This document shows, piece after piece, positions 8,904-18,030 of a stretch of DNA of 64,000 nucleotides. Made by a program: the position numbers and the translations under genes. Every line of letters begins with the position of its first letter. Position 1 is the first letter of the stretch. The notes under the pieces are model-generated. The model was not told the origin of the DNA, did no database searches, and saw only the letters and a list, made by a program, of their open reading frames with translations. This DNA is from Microbacterium sp. BK668 (GTDB lineage: Bacteria > Actinomycetota > Actinomycetes > Actinomycetales > Microbacteriaceae): the NCBI RefSeq assembly GCF_004362195.1, contig NZ_SNWG01000001.1:744001-808000 (forward strand), given 5' to 3'.

Positions 8904-9015
8904 GCCGGGGCCGCCCGGCGGTGCCTCCGGGAGTCGCACAGGCCCTCGGGTAGAGTGGACGAGCGCCTGCGCCCCCTCGCCGGCGCGCCGCAGAGATAGG
9001 CAGCCACCGATTCCC

Positions 9016-10236
9016 GTGACTCCCCCCGCGACTCCCGACAGTTCCGCTCCCCGCGCCGACGCGCCTCCCGAGCGCCTCACGATCCTCATCGGCGCCGACA
9101 CGTTCTACCCCGACGTGAACGGCGCCGCCCGCTTCGCCGAGCGACTCGCCGCCGGTCTCGTCACGCGAGGGCACGACGTGCACGTCAGCGCCCCCAGCAT
9201 GACCCACCGCCGGCACGGCACCTTCCGCGAGGTCATCGAGGGCGAGGAGATGACGGTCCACCGGCTGCCCTCGTGGCGCTGGTACCCGCACGACTGGCTG
9301 CGCTTCGTCATGCCCTTCCGATCGAAGCACTACGCGCGCCGCGTCCTGAGCGAGGTGCGCCCTGACGTCGTGCACATCCAGTCCCACATCGTGATCGGAC
9401 GCGGGCTCACGCGCATCGCACGGCAGCGCGGCATCCCCGTGGTCGCCACGAACCACGTCATGGCCGAGAACGTGCTGGACTTCACGATCCTCCCCAAGGC
9501 GGTGACCCGCCGAGCCGTCAAGATCGCGTGGGCGGACGCCAAGCGCACGTTCGACATGACGCGTGCCGTCACGACACCGACGCGCAAGGCGGCCGAGTTC
9601 CTCGAGACGACGATCGCGATCGACGGCGTCATCCCGGTCAGCTGCGGCATCGACCGGTCGAACTACACGCCCGACCTCACGCCGCGCGATGCGAACCGCA
9701 TCCTCTTCGTCGGCCGGCTCACGACCGAGAAGCGGATCGACGACGTCCTGCGCGCCATCGCGAAGCTCGACCCCGCCCTCGACGCGCACTTCGACGTCGT
9801 CGGAGGAGGCGATCAGCGGCGCAACCTCGAGCACCTGACGCATCAGCTCGGTCTCGAGGACCGCGTCGTCTTCCACGGCCACACGTCGGAGGAGGAGCTG
9901 CGCGCCCTGTACTCGAAGGCCAGCGTCTTCGCGATCGCCTCGATCGCCGAGCTGCAGTCGATCGCGACGATGGAGGCGATGGCATCGGGCCTCCCGGTCG
10001 TCGCGGCCGACGCGGTCGCGCTTCCGCACCTCGTCCACGACGGCGAGAACGGCTACCTCTTCGAGCCGGGCAACGTCGATGAGCTGACGGCACGTCTCAC
10101 GGACGTGCTCACCGCGAGCCCCGAGGAGCGGCTGCGCATGCAGCAGGCCTCGCTCGAGGGTGTGAAGGTGCACGACATCCACCGCACCCTCGACACGTTC
10201 GAGGCCCTCTACCGCGACGAACCGCTGCCCGAGTAG
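9016..10236 (+). CDS. GT4-family glycosyltransferase
   Basis: 406 aa from a GTG start. This is a GT-B fold enzyme with the N-terminal domain GADTFYPDVNGAARFAERLA and the C-terminal nucleotide-sugar domain RILFVGRLTTEKRIDDVL. The retaining GT4 signature E-x7-E is present in SIAELQSIATMEAMASGLPVV. It transfers a sugar from a nucleotide donor, probably at the inner face of the membrane. Relatives act on lipid acceptors such as phosphatidylinositol mannosides or glycosyl diacylglycerols, but the acceptor cannot be read here. It is followed by a second glycosyltransferase after 7 nt. The start is uncertain: no strong ribosome site is seen, and a TAGAGT at 8951-8956 would give a leader of about 55 nt. 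Confidence 0.88.
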   Translation: MTPPATPDSSAPRADAPPERLTILIGADTFYPDVNGAARFAERLAAGLVTRGHDVHVSAPSMTHRRHGTFREVIEGEEMTVHRLPSWRWYPHDWLRFVMPFRSKHYARRVLSEVRPDVVHIQSHIVIGRGLTRIARQRGIPVVATNHVMAENVLDFTILPKAVTRRAVKIAWADAKRTFDMTRAVTTPTRKAAEFLETTIAIDGVIPVSCGIDRSNYTPDLTPRDANRILFVGRLTTEKRIDDVLRAIAKLDPALDAHFDVVGGGDQRRNLEHLTHQLGLEDRVVFHGHTSEEELRALYSKASVFAIASIAELQSIATMEAMASGLPVVAADAVALPHLVHDGENGYLFEPGNVDELTARLTDVLTASPEERLRMQQASLEGVKVHDIHRTLDTFEALYRDEPLPE

Positions 10237-10243
10237 GCGTCGC

Positions 10244-11443
10244 GTGCACGTCGTGATGTTCGGCGACCAGCACGTCGAGTCTCTCGGCGGCGCCCAGGTC
10301 TCGATGCGGCTGCAGCGGCGGTTCCTGGAGCGCGCGGGGCACACCGTGACCGTCGTGGCGCCGGCGATGCACGGTCCGCGGGGGCGGGCTGTCGTCCCCG
10401 ATCGGGCCTATGTCGACCTTCCCTCGATCCCCCTCACGCTCGACCGCGAGTACTCGTTCTCGTGGCCTGGCAGGAGGACCGACAGGCGGGTGGATGCCGC
10501 GCTCCGCGGCCGCCCGCCGGTCGACGTCGTCCACGTCCAGGGTGACTTCTGGGGCGCCTACATCGGCCACCGCTTCGCGCATCGCCACGGCCTCCCGGTC
10601 GTCCATACGATGCACAACCGCGTCGACGTCGGCGTCGAGGCGACCACGCCGTTCCCCGGACTCGTCCTCCGTGTGCTCAACGCGTGGCAGGGCCGCGCCC
10701 TCGGTATACGTACGGGAGGCGCAGACGGGTGGGCGTACCTCCGCGGGCTCGCGGGTCGGAGCTCCGCCGTCACCGCGCCGTCCGCGCACTTCGCCCGGCG
10801 GCTCGAGGAGCACGGCGCCGTGCCGCGATCGGGTCGCGTCGACGTCGTCTGGAACGGGATCGACGACGACGTGCTCGACGCGGCCCTGGCCGCCGGTCCG
10901 GCTCTGCGCAAGCCGGGACCGCCGCGATTCGTGTGGCTCGGCCGGATGAGCCCCGAGAAGCGGCTGCTGCCCTTCCTCGAGGCTCTCTCGGAGTCCGGCG
11001 TCGCTGCTGACGTCGAGGTCATCGGCGGCGGCGCGCAGCTCGGCGCCGCACGGCGCCTGCTCGCGAAGCGGCGGCCGGACGCGACGGTCGTGTTCGCCGG
11101 TCGCCGGTCGTACTCCGAGACGCTGCGCCGCATCCGCGCGGCGGACGCGGTCGTGCAGACGTCGATCGGCTTCGAGACGCAGGGCATGACGGTGTTCGAG
11201 GCGGCCTCGCTCGGCACGCCGTCGGTCGTGAGCGACCCCGACATCGCCGCCGAGCTGGGATCGGGCCTCTGGGCGGTCCAGGATGCCTCGACAGCCGCGC
11301 TCGCGGATGCGCTGCGCCGGGCGGCCGCCGACGTCGAGGCCGGCACGGCGCCGGAGCCCGACGCGTCGATCCGGGAGCGGTTCCGCCAGTCCTCTCGGAC
11401 GGCGGCCATGATCGAGGTCTACGAGCGGGTGCGGGCGGGCTGA
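10244..11443 (+). CDS. GT4-family glycosyltransferase, second of pair
   Basis: 399 aa from a GTG 7 nt after the previous stop, so co-translated. The N-terminal domain starts VVMFGDQHVESLGGAQVSM with the usual GGAQ loop. The C-terminal domain carries RFVWLGRMSPEKRLLPFLEAL and the E-x7-E signature ETQGMTVFEAASLGTPSVV. It is the same class as its neighbour but only distantly similar, suggesting two successive sugar additions to one acceptor. The last codons are part of a 48-bp tandem duplication (11426-11521). Acceptor and donor are unknown. Confidence 0.87.
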   Translation: MHVVMFGDQHVESLGGAQVSMRLQRRFLERAGHTVTVVAPAMHGPRGRAVVPDRAYVDLPSIPLTLDREYSFSWPGRRTDRRVDAALRGRPPVDVVHVQGDFWGAYIGHRFAHRHGLPVVHTMHNRVDVGVEATTPFPGLVLRVLNAWQGRALGIRTGGADGWAYLRGLAGRSSAVTAPSAHFARRLEEHGAVPRSGRVDVVWNGIDDDVLDAALAAGPALRKPGPPRFVWLGRMSPEKRLLPFLEALSESGVAADVEVIGGGAQLGAARRLLAKRRPDATVVFAGRRSYSETLRRIRAADAVVQTSIGFETQGMTVFEAASLGTPSVVSDPDIAAELGSGLWAVQDASTAALADALRRAAADVEAGTAPEPDASIRERFRQSSRTAAMIEVYERVRAG

Positions 11444-11521
11444 GCCCGCCGGCAGGCGATCCGCCGGGCGGAGCGGGTGCGGGCGCGCTGAGCCCGCCGG
11501 CAGGCGATCCGCCGGGCACAG
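11426..11521. repeat. 48-bp tandem duplication at the end of the glycosyltransferase gene
   Basis: Two copies that start GAGCGGGTGCGGGCG and end GATCCGCCGGGC, differing at one or two bases. The first copy contains the last codons and stop of the upstream gene; the second lies wholly downstream and would encode the same last residues with its own stop. Confidence 0.85.
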
Positions 11522-11545
11522 GCCCTTCCGCGGGGGAACGGCCTG
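11519..11545 (+). terminator. Hairpin after the glycosyltransferase pair
   Basis: CAGGCC pairs with GGCCTG and the inner TTCC with GGAA around a GCGGG loop. There is no U-run, as is common in this GC range. Confidence 0.5.
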
Positions 11546-11591
11546 CGTGCGGCAGATCGCCTGTTTCCGACGGGGCGAGGCGGGCGGCGGA

Positions 11592-11708
11592 TCAGGGGAG
11601 GCGCGTCCGGTCCGTCGGCATCCGGCGGTAGCCGTCCCTCGAGAGGGCGGCGATCGTCGAGGCGAACGCGAGGACGGAGAGCGCTGCGAGAAGAATCACC
11701 ATCAACAT
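11592..11708 (-). CDS. Small single-helix membrane protein (38 aa)
   Basis: One membrane helix (about residues 3-21, MVILLAALSVLAFASTIAAL) is followed by a basic tail with the DGYRRMPTDR motif. Similar short proteins ending in a DGYRR-x-PT-like tail are, to my recollection, common in actinobacteria but have no known role. Reality is supported by a TAGCGT hexamer 7 nt before the ATG on the same strand and by its position opposite the regulator gene at 11829, with the operator region shared between them. It may be controlled by that regulator. Confidence 0.6.
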   Translation of the reverse strand: MLMVILLAALSVLAFASTIAALSRDGYRRMPTDRTRLP

Positions 11709-11715
11709 GGCAGAA

Positions 11716-11721
11716 ACGCTA
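11716..11721 (-). promoter_or_regulatory. -10 hexamer TAGCGT of the 38-aa gene
   Basis: On the minus strand, 7 nt before the ATG at 11708 and next to the TGCCAC operator cluster. Confidence 0.45.
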
Positions 11722-11735
11722 CGCTTGCGTCGGGA

Positions 11736-11789
11736 CTGCCACGAGTGGCAGGATTGACACGTACCGCACGAATCCTGCCACGGTGGCAC
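11736..11789. promoter_or_regulatory. Nested TGCCAC operator cluster
   Basis: Three overlapping inverted repeats: CTGCCAC-GA-GTGGCAG (11736-11751); a perfect 11-bp repeat GTGGCAGGATT / AATCCTGCCAC (11745-11755 and 11771-11781) with a 15-nt spacer; and TGCCAC-G-GTGGCA (11776-11788). The cluster lies between the 38-aa gene and the AraC-type regulator, so autoregulation is likely. Confidence 0.7.
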
Positions 11790-11828
11790 GTGCCGAGGCA
11801 TCCATTCGACTCGACCGGGGAGCAACGC

Positions 11829-12836
11829 ATGAAGACCGTCGCCGTCATCGTCCAGGAAGGCTTCGCGCCCTTCGAGTTCGGCCTCGCGTGCGAGGCGTTC
11901 GGGCTCGACCGGTCGGATGACGGCATCCCGAACTTCGACTTCCGGATCGTCACGCCCGAGCCCGGAGCGGTCCGCGCGAATCTCGCCTTCTCGATCAACG
12001 TCGAGCACGATCTCGCCTTCGCCGACGAGGCCGACCTCGTCGTCGTGACGCCGATACCGCGGCGCGCGTGGGGGAGCGTCGACCGGCGGGTCATCGACGT
12101 CGTCCGGCGCGCCGCGGACCGGGGCGCGTGGGTACTGAGCGTCTGCAGCGGCTCGTTCGTCATGGCGGCGGCGGGCGTCCTCGACGGGCGGAGGGCCACG
12201 ACGCACTGGAAGTACGCCGCGACGATGAAGGCGATGTACCCCTCCATCGACGTCGACCCCGATGTGCTCTACGTGCAGGACGGCCACCTCATCACGAGCG
12301 CCGGAACGGCGGCGGGGCTGGACGCCTGCCTGCACCTGCTCCGGCAGGAGCTCGGCGCCGAGATGACCAACAAGATCGCGCGGCGCATGGTCGTGCCGCC
12401 GCAGCGCGACGGCGGACAGGCGCAGTTCATCGATCGCCCCCTCCCCGAGGTGCAGAGCCTCTCGCTGACGCCGGTGACGGATTGGATGCTGGAGAACATC
12501 CGTCTCGAGCTCACGGTCGACCAGCTCGCGGCGAAGGCGCACATGTCTCCGCGCACGTTCGCCCGGCGCTTCAAGGCCGACTTCGGTGCGACGCCGGCGG
12601 CGTGGCTCGCGCGGCAGCGGATCATCCACGCCCAGCGCCTGCTCGAGAAGACCGACCTGGGGCTCGACCGCATCGCCTACGAGAGCGGGTTCGGCTCGGC
12701 AGCCGTGCTGCGGCAGAACTTCGCGCGCGTCCTCGGCATCACGCCGACGGCCTATCGCGCCCGCTTCTGCTGCACCGCGCCGGCGGCGGCGACGGATGCC
12801 GCAGCCGAGGCATCCGTCCTCGAACCCGTCGCTTGA
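11829..12836 (+). CDS. GATase1-like AraC-family transcriptional regulator
   Basis: 335 aa; ATG with a GGGGAG ribosome site. Residues 1-165 form a DJ-1/PfpI-like domain (VIVQEGFAPFEFGLACEAFG) with a Cys in the nucleophile elbow segment SVCSGSFVMAAAG. Residues about 215-320 hold two HTH motifs of the AraC class (LTVDQLAAKAHMSPRTFARRFK and LDRIAYESGFGSAAVLRQNF). This is the architecture of GlxA/FtrA-type regulators, which sense small molecules through the N-terminal domain. The operator cluster just upstream is the likely binding site. The C-terminal tail after residue 318 is Ala-rich and looks disordered. Confidence 0.9.
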   Translation: MKTVAVIVQEGFAPFEFGLACEAFGLDRSDDGIPNFDFRIVTPEPGAVRANLAFSINVEHDLAFADEADLVVVTPIPRRAWGSVDRRVIDVVRRAADRGAWVLSVCSGSFVMAAAGVLDGRRATTHWKYAATMKAMYPSIDVDPDVLYVQDGHLITSAGTAAGLDACLHLLRQELGAEMTNKIARRMVVPPQRDGGQAQFIDRPLPEVQSLSLTPVTDWMLENIRLELTVDQLAAKAHMSPRTFARRFKADFGATPAAWLARQRIIHAQRLLEKTDLGLDRIAYESGFGSAAVLRQNFARVLGITPTAYRARFCCTAPAAATDAAAEASVLEPVA

Positions 12837-12858
12837 CCCGGGGTTCCCGTCGGCGGGG

Positions 12859-12954
12859 GCGTTTCGTCTCGGTCGCTGCGCTCCCTCGCTCAACGACCGG
12901 GGTGAGCCGGGGGCGTTTCGTCTCGGTCGGTGCGCTCCCTCGCTCAACGACCGG
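12859..12954. repeat. Two direct copies of the REP-like element
   Basis: 12859-12900 and 12913-12954, each from GCGTTTCGTCTCGGTCG to CTCGCTCAACGACCGG, spaced 54 bp and differing at one base. They are in the opposite orientation to the copies at 13032 and 29896. Confidence 0.85.
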
Positions 12955-13031
12955 GGTGGGCTGGGTTACAGCGCGGGACGACCGGGGGTCGCCGAGCGGC
13001 AGCACGGCGCGGCCGAGGAGCATCCCGGTTC

Positions 13032-13065
13032 CCGGTCGTTGAGCGAGCGAAGCGAGACGAAACGC
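13032..13065. repeat. REP-like element, inverted relative to the pair at 12859
   Basis: CCGGTCGTTGAGCGAGCGAA followed by GCGAGACGAAACGC, itself an imperfect palindrome. Together with the pair upstream it could form a large stem. Confidence 0.8.
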
Positions 13066-13084
13066 ACCGGGCCCGCGAGCGGCA

Positions 13085-13114
13085 TTGCCCGCGGCATCCG
13101 ACACCTGGTAAACT
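13085..13114 (+). promoter_or_regulatory. Proposed clpB promoter
   Basis: TTGCCC (13085-13090), an 18-nt spacer, then TAAACT (13109-13114) preceded by TGG. The HAIR operator begins inside the -10, so HspR would block RNA polymerase. Confidence 0.55.
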
Positions 13115-13133
13115 TGAGCCGTAGCGACTCAAG
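13113..13133. promoter_or_regulatory. HAIR operator for HspR
   Basis: CTTGAGC (13113-13119), exactly 7 nt, ACTCAAG (13127-13133); the known HAIR consensus is CTTGAGT-N7-ACTCAAG, so one base differs. A further half site TTTGAGT follows at 13134-13140, making ACTCAAGTTTGAGT a second small palindrome. Confidence 0.92.
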
Positions 13134-13160
13134 TTTGAGTCCTCAGATCTCAGGAGTCCC

Positions 13161-15362
<2,202 letters not shown>

Positions 15363-15372
15363 CGCAGGACAG

Positions 15373-15413
15373 ACGGATGCCCCGTCCCACCGCGCGTGGG
15401 ACGGGGCATCCGT
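15373..15413. terminator. Bidirectional terminator hairpin
   Basis: Perfect 18-bp stem (15373-15390 with 15396-15413), loop CGCGC, between the convergent clpB and nitroreductase genes. The stem ends are themselves GGATGCC/GGCATCC words. Confidence 0.8.
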
Positions 15414-15431
15414 CGTCCTGGAGGACCGGCC

Positions 15432-16013
15432 TCAGTCGTCGACGAGCACGGACTCGGAGATCGGGCGGCGCACGCGGGGGGCGTTCTCGCGCGCCTGCAG
15501 CTCGTCGGAGGCGGTGCGGATGTCGCCCAGCTCGCCGACGGCCATGACCGTCACGGGCACGAAGCCCGCATCGAGGCCGAAGTCCGCCGCGATCGCCGAG
15601 GCGTCGAAGCCGCCCATCTGGTGCGTCGAGAGGCCGTCGGCGTGGGCCTGCACCGTGAAGTGCGCAGCGACCTGTCCCGCGTCGTACTCCGCCCAGCGCA
15701 GCGGCTTGCCCTCGCGCTCGGTCTCGGCGATGAAGACGACGAGCGCGGCGGCGTCTCCGGCCCACGCGCGGTTGAAGCCCGCGAGGGTCGCGAGGAGCTT
15801 CGCGTGCGACTGCGATCCGCGGCGCGCCACGATGACGCGCCACGCCTGCGAGTTGGCGGCGGTCGGAGTCCAGCGCGCGGCTTCGAGGGCGCTCGCGAGG
15901 GCGGCCTCGTCGATGGCGGCGTCGCGATCGAAGATGCGGGTGCTCCAGCGCTCGGCGAGGACGTCGAGGATCGGCGCGTCGGTCTCGGCGGGGCGGGCGG
16001 TGAGGGTGGACAT
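15432..16013 (-). CDS. Nitroreductase family protein
   Basis: 193 aa. FMN-dependent nitroreductase fold: N-terminal ERWSTRIFDRDAAID (the Arg-Ser-x-Arg region that grips FMN phosphate), then ALEAARWTPTAANSQAWRVIVA. The C-terminal GFVPVTVMAVGELGD stands at the expected place. The family reduces nitro groups, quinones or enones with NAD(P)H; the natural substrate cannot be told. An AAGGAG ribosome site precedes the ATG at 16013. Confidence 0.88.
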   Translation of the reverse strand: MSTLTARPAETDAPILDVLAERWSTRIFDRDAAIDEAALASALEAARWTPTAANSQAWRVIVARRGSQSHAKLLATLAGFNRAWAGDAAALVVFIAETEREGKPLRWAEYDAGQVAAHFTVQAHADGLSTHQMGGFDASAIAADFGLDAGFVPVTVMAVGELGDIRTASDELQARENAPRVRRPISESVLVDD

Positions 16014-16127
16014 GGCGTCTCCTTCGGTCTGTGCGATTGCCGGGACGCCGTCGGCCCGGGTCTATGCAACGGAATGCATCGATCCCGCATTCCCCGAGCC
16101 GGTCCCGGCCAGCGGGAGCGAGTGGAC

Positions 16128-16133
16128 TACGGT
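16128..16133 (+). promoter_or_regulatory. -10 hexamer TACGGT of the 16140 gene
   Basis: 6 nt before the ATG at 16140. This supports 16140 over the Met two codons later. Confidence 0.5.
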
Positions 16134-16139
16134 CGGAGC

Positions 16140-16604
16140 ATGCGCATGGCAGGCTCCGGCCGGTTCGTCTTCGTCGCCCAGTGGGTCGCGGCGGTGCTGC
16201 TGCCGGTGTTCTTCTTCCTCGGCCGCGGCGCGGTCGGGGCGGAGCTCGGATGGCTGGCGCTCCTCGGCATCGTCTACGGCCTCTTCGTCATCCTGATGCT
16301 GCTCGTGCCGCCCCTGCTGACCCTGTTCGACACCGAGGGACGCCGTGCGCGCTCGACCCGGCTCGGGTACGACATCTCGACCTTCGTGCTGTGGCTGGGG
16401 GTCGTCGTCGGGTCGCTCACCGTCCCCGACTCCGGTGACAGCGGGCACCTGGACTCCGCTTTGTCCACGTGGACCGGCATGTCGTACGAGACGTCGCAGG
16501 CCGTCTTCATCGGTGCGGCCGTCGTGATCGGCCTCGCCTACCTCGCACAGTTCGCGACGGCGATCGCCGGCATCGTCCGGGGCCGGCAGGCCGCAGCCAC
16601 GTGA
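16140..16604 (+). CDS. Four-helix integral membrane protein, unknown function
   Basis: 154 aa with four predicted membrane helices (about residues 8-26, 33-55, 73-90 and 117-140) and short loops; no conserved motif recognised. The stop overlaps the GTG start of the UbiA gene (GTGA), so both are made from one transcript. It might assist the prenyltransferase or merely share its promoter. Confidence 0.7.
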   Translation: MRMAGSGRFVFVAQWVAAVLLPVFFFLGRGAVGAELGWLALLGIVYGLFVILMLLVPPLLTLFDTEGRRARSTRLGYDISTFVLWLGVVVGSLTVPDSGDSGHLDSALSTWTGMSYETSQAVFIGAAVVIGLAYLAQFATAIAGIVRGRQAAAT

Positions 16605-17443
16605 GGGTCGTCCGCGCGCTCTGGGGCTCGACGCATCCGGGGCCCACGCTCGTCGTCTCGGGCCTCGCACTCGCGCTCGGCATCGCGGTCGGTCTGGAGC
16701 CCTGGCGCCTTCTGCTGCTGACCCTGGCCGTCTTCTTCGGCCAGCTCTCGATCGGCCTGTCCAACGATGCGATCGACGCTCCCCGCGACCGGGCCGTGGG
16801 CCGCACCGACAAGCCGATCGCCCGCGGCGACGTCACCGAGCGCACGGCGTGGGGAGCCGCGATCGCGACAGCGGGGATCGCGCTGCTGCTCTCCGCCCCG
16901 CTCGGGTTCGGGATGCTGGCCGCCCACGCGATCTTCCTCGCGTCGGCGTGGTCGTACAACGCCGGACTGAAGTCCACGCCGCTGTCGATCGTGCCCTTCC
17001 TCGTGAGCTTCGGGATCTTCCCCTCGCTCGCGACGCTGGCCGCGCCCGACCCCGGCGTCGCCGCGCCCTGGGGGTGGATCGCCGGCGCCGCGCTCGGAGC
17101 GGCCGTGCACCTGACGAACGTCCTGCCCGACCTCGACGACGACCGCCGCACGGGGGTGCGCGGCCTGCCCCACCGGATGGGCGCCCGGGCCTCGGCCGTC
17201 GTCGCAGCAGCGGGGATCGTCGCGGGGGCGGTGGCGGTGCTCGTCGGCTCCTCGGGAGGAGACCTCGCCGCCGTGCCGCTCGTCGGGTGGGTCTTCTTCG
17301 CCGCTGTGGTGATCGTGGCGGCGGCGACGGCCGTGCTCGCCCTCGTGCGGCCGCCCACCCGCGCGCTCTTCCGACTGGTGATGCTCGCCGCGCTGCTGCT
17401 CGCGGCGCAGCTCGTCGCGACGGGCGGCGCCGTCGCCGCCTGA
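16601..17443 (+). CDS. UbiA-family prenyltransferase
   Basis: 280 aa from a GTG overlapping the previous stop. About eight membrane helices. The two Asp-rich Mg/prenyl-diphosphate motifs of UbiA enzymes are present: NDAIDAPRD (residues 55-63, matching NDxxDxxxD) and DLDDDRRTG (177-185). UbiA enzymes transfer a prenyl chain to an aromatic or quinol acceptor within the membrane. It lies convergent to a type III PKS operon; in Actinoplanes missouriensis a UbiA-like enzyme (AgqD) prenylates the alkyl hydroquinone made by a type III PKS, methyltransferase and monooxygenase. The same use is likely here, although separate transcription leaves a quinone or lipid role in primary metabolism possible. 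Confidence 0.88.
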   Translation: MRVVRALWGSTHPGPTLVVSGLALALGIAVGLEPWRLLLLTLAVFFGQLSIGLSNDAIDAPRDRAVGRTDKPIARGDVTERTAWGAAIATAGIALLLSAPLGFGMLAAHAIFLASAWSYNAGLKSTPLSIVPFLVSFGIFPSLATLAAPDPGVAAPWGWIAGAALGAAVHLTNVLPDLDDDRRTGVRGLPHRMGARASAVVAAAGIVAGAVAVLVGSSGGDLAAVPLVGWVFFAAVVIVAAATAVLALVRPPTRALFRLVMLAALLLAAQLVATGGAVAA

Positions 17444-17465
17444 CGCCGCCGCCCGCGCCCGCCGG

Positions 17466-17848
17466 CCGTCTTCGCCGAACCCGCACATCCGTGGCCGAGT
17501 CCACACACTCGAGCTGCCCGGATGTGCGGGCTCGAGCACGAGTGTGCGGCCTCGGCAGGCTCGGCGGCGGCGCCCGCCGGCGGTGTGGCGTGCCCGCCGG
17601 CCGCGCCCGACGGCCGTCTTGCCGAACCCGCACATCCGTGGCCGAGCCCACACACTCGAGCTGCCCGGATGTGCGGGCTCGAGCACGAGTGTGCGGCCTC
17701 GGCAGGCTCGGCGGCGGCGCCCGCCGGCGGTGTGGCGTGCCCGACGGCGGCGCCCGCCGGCCGTCTTCGCCGAACCCGCACATCCGTGGCCGAGTCCACG
17801 CACTCGAGCTGCCCGGATGTGCGGGCTCGAGCACGAGTGTGTGGATTG
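17466..17848. repeat. Three tandem copies of a 147-148 bp hairpin-bearing repeat
   Basis: Copies begin at 17466, 17614 and 17761, each opening CCGTCTT, the last cut short after about 88 bp. In the first copy CCCGCACATCC (17480-17490) pairs with GGATGTGCGGG (17520-17530) and CACACTCG (17504-17511) with CGAGTGTG (17539-17546), so alternative hairpins compete. A diverged single copy lies at 56457-56530. Confidence 0.9.
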
Positions 17849-17849
17849 G

Positions 17850-18020
17850 GGGTCGGCGGGGTGGGGTAGACGTGGGGGAGCGCGGGGGGAGAGACGTGGG
17901 TGGGCGGGGGAGAGCGGTGGGTGGAGCGCGACAGGCGCGGGTGGGGCGGGGTGGAAGAGGGGGGAGCGCGAGAGGCGTGGAAGAGGGGTCGGTGAGGGCG
18001 TGGGTGAGAGAGGGCTCGGT
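17850..18020 (+). other. G-rich, strand-asymmetric tract
   Basis: Runs of three to six G recur every 5-12 nt on the plus strand (GGGGG, GGGG, GGGGGG), interrupted by A and T but with few C. This is the composition needed for G-quadruplexes. Confidence 0.6.
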
Positions 18021-18030
18021 GCGACGGGGG

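Larger units (their letters stand above)
12837..13160. other. 324-bp gene-free region with three REP-like elements and the clpB promoter
   Basis: Starting after the AraC-type gene it holds two direct REP copies, one inverted copy, and the HAIR-controlled promoter of clpB. I see no further gene. Confidence 0.8.
17444..18030. other. 587-bp gene-free region: three long repeats then a G-rich tract
   Basis: It contains the 147-bp repeat array (17466 to about 17848) and a purine/G-rich stretch (about 17850-18020). Open frames across it on either strand are Arg/Pro/Ala-rich and follow the repeat, so I do not accept them as genes. Confidence 0.8.

Noticed and set aside
12859..13065. Insertion sequence remnants
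   Set aside because: No transposase frame and no terminal repeats with target duplication; the pattern fits short REP-like elements.
17466..17848. CRISPR array
   Set aside because: Only three long units (147 bp), adjoining without unique spacers, and no cas genes in the window.
17460..18030. Coding frames across the repeat array (Cys-Gly-Leu-rich peptides)
   Set aside because: Peptides simply follow the DNA repeat and continue into neighbouring genes in wrong frames.
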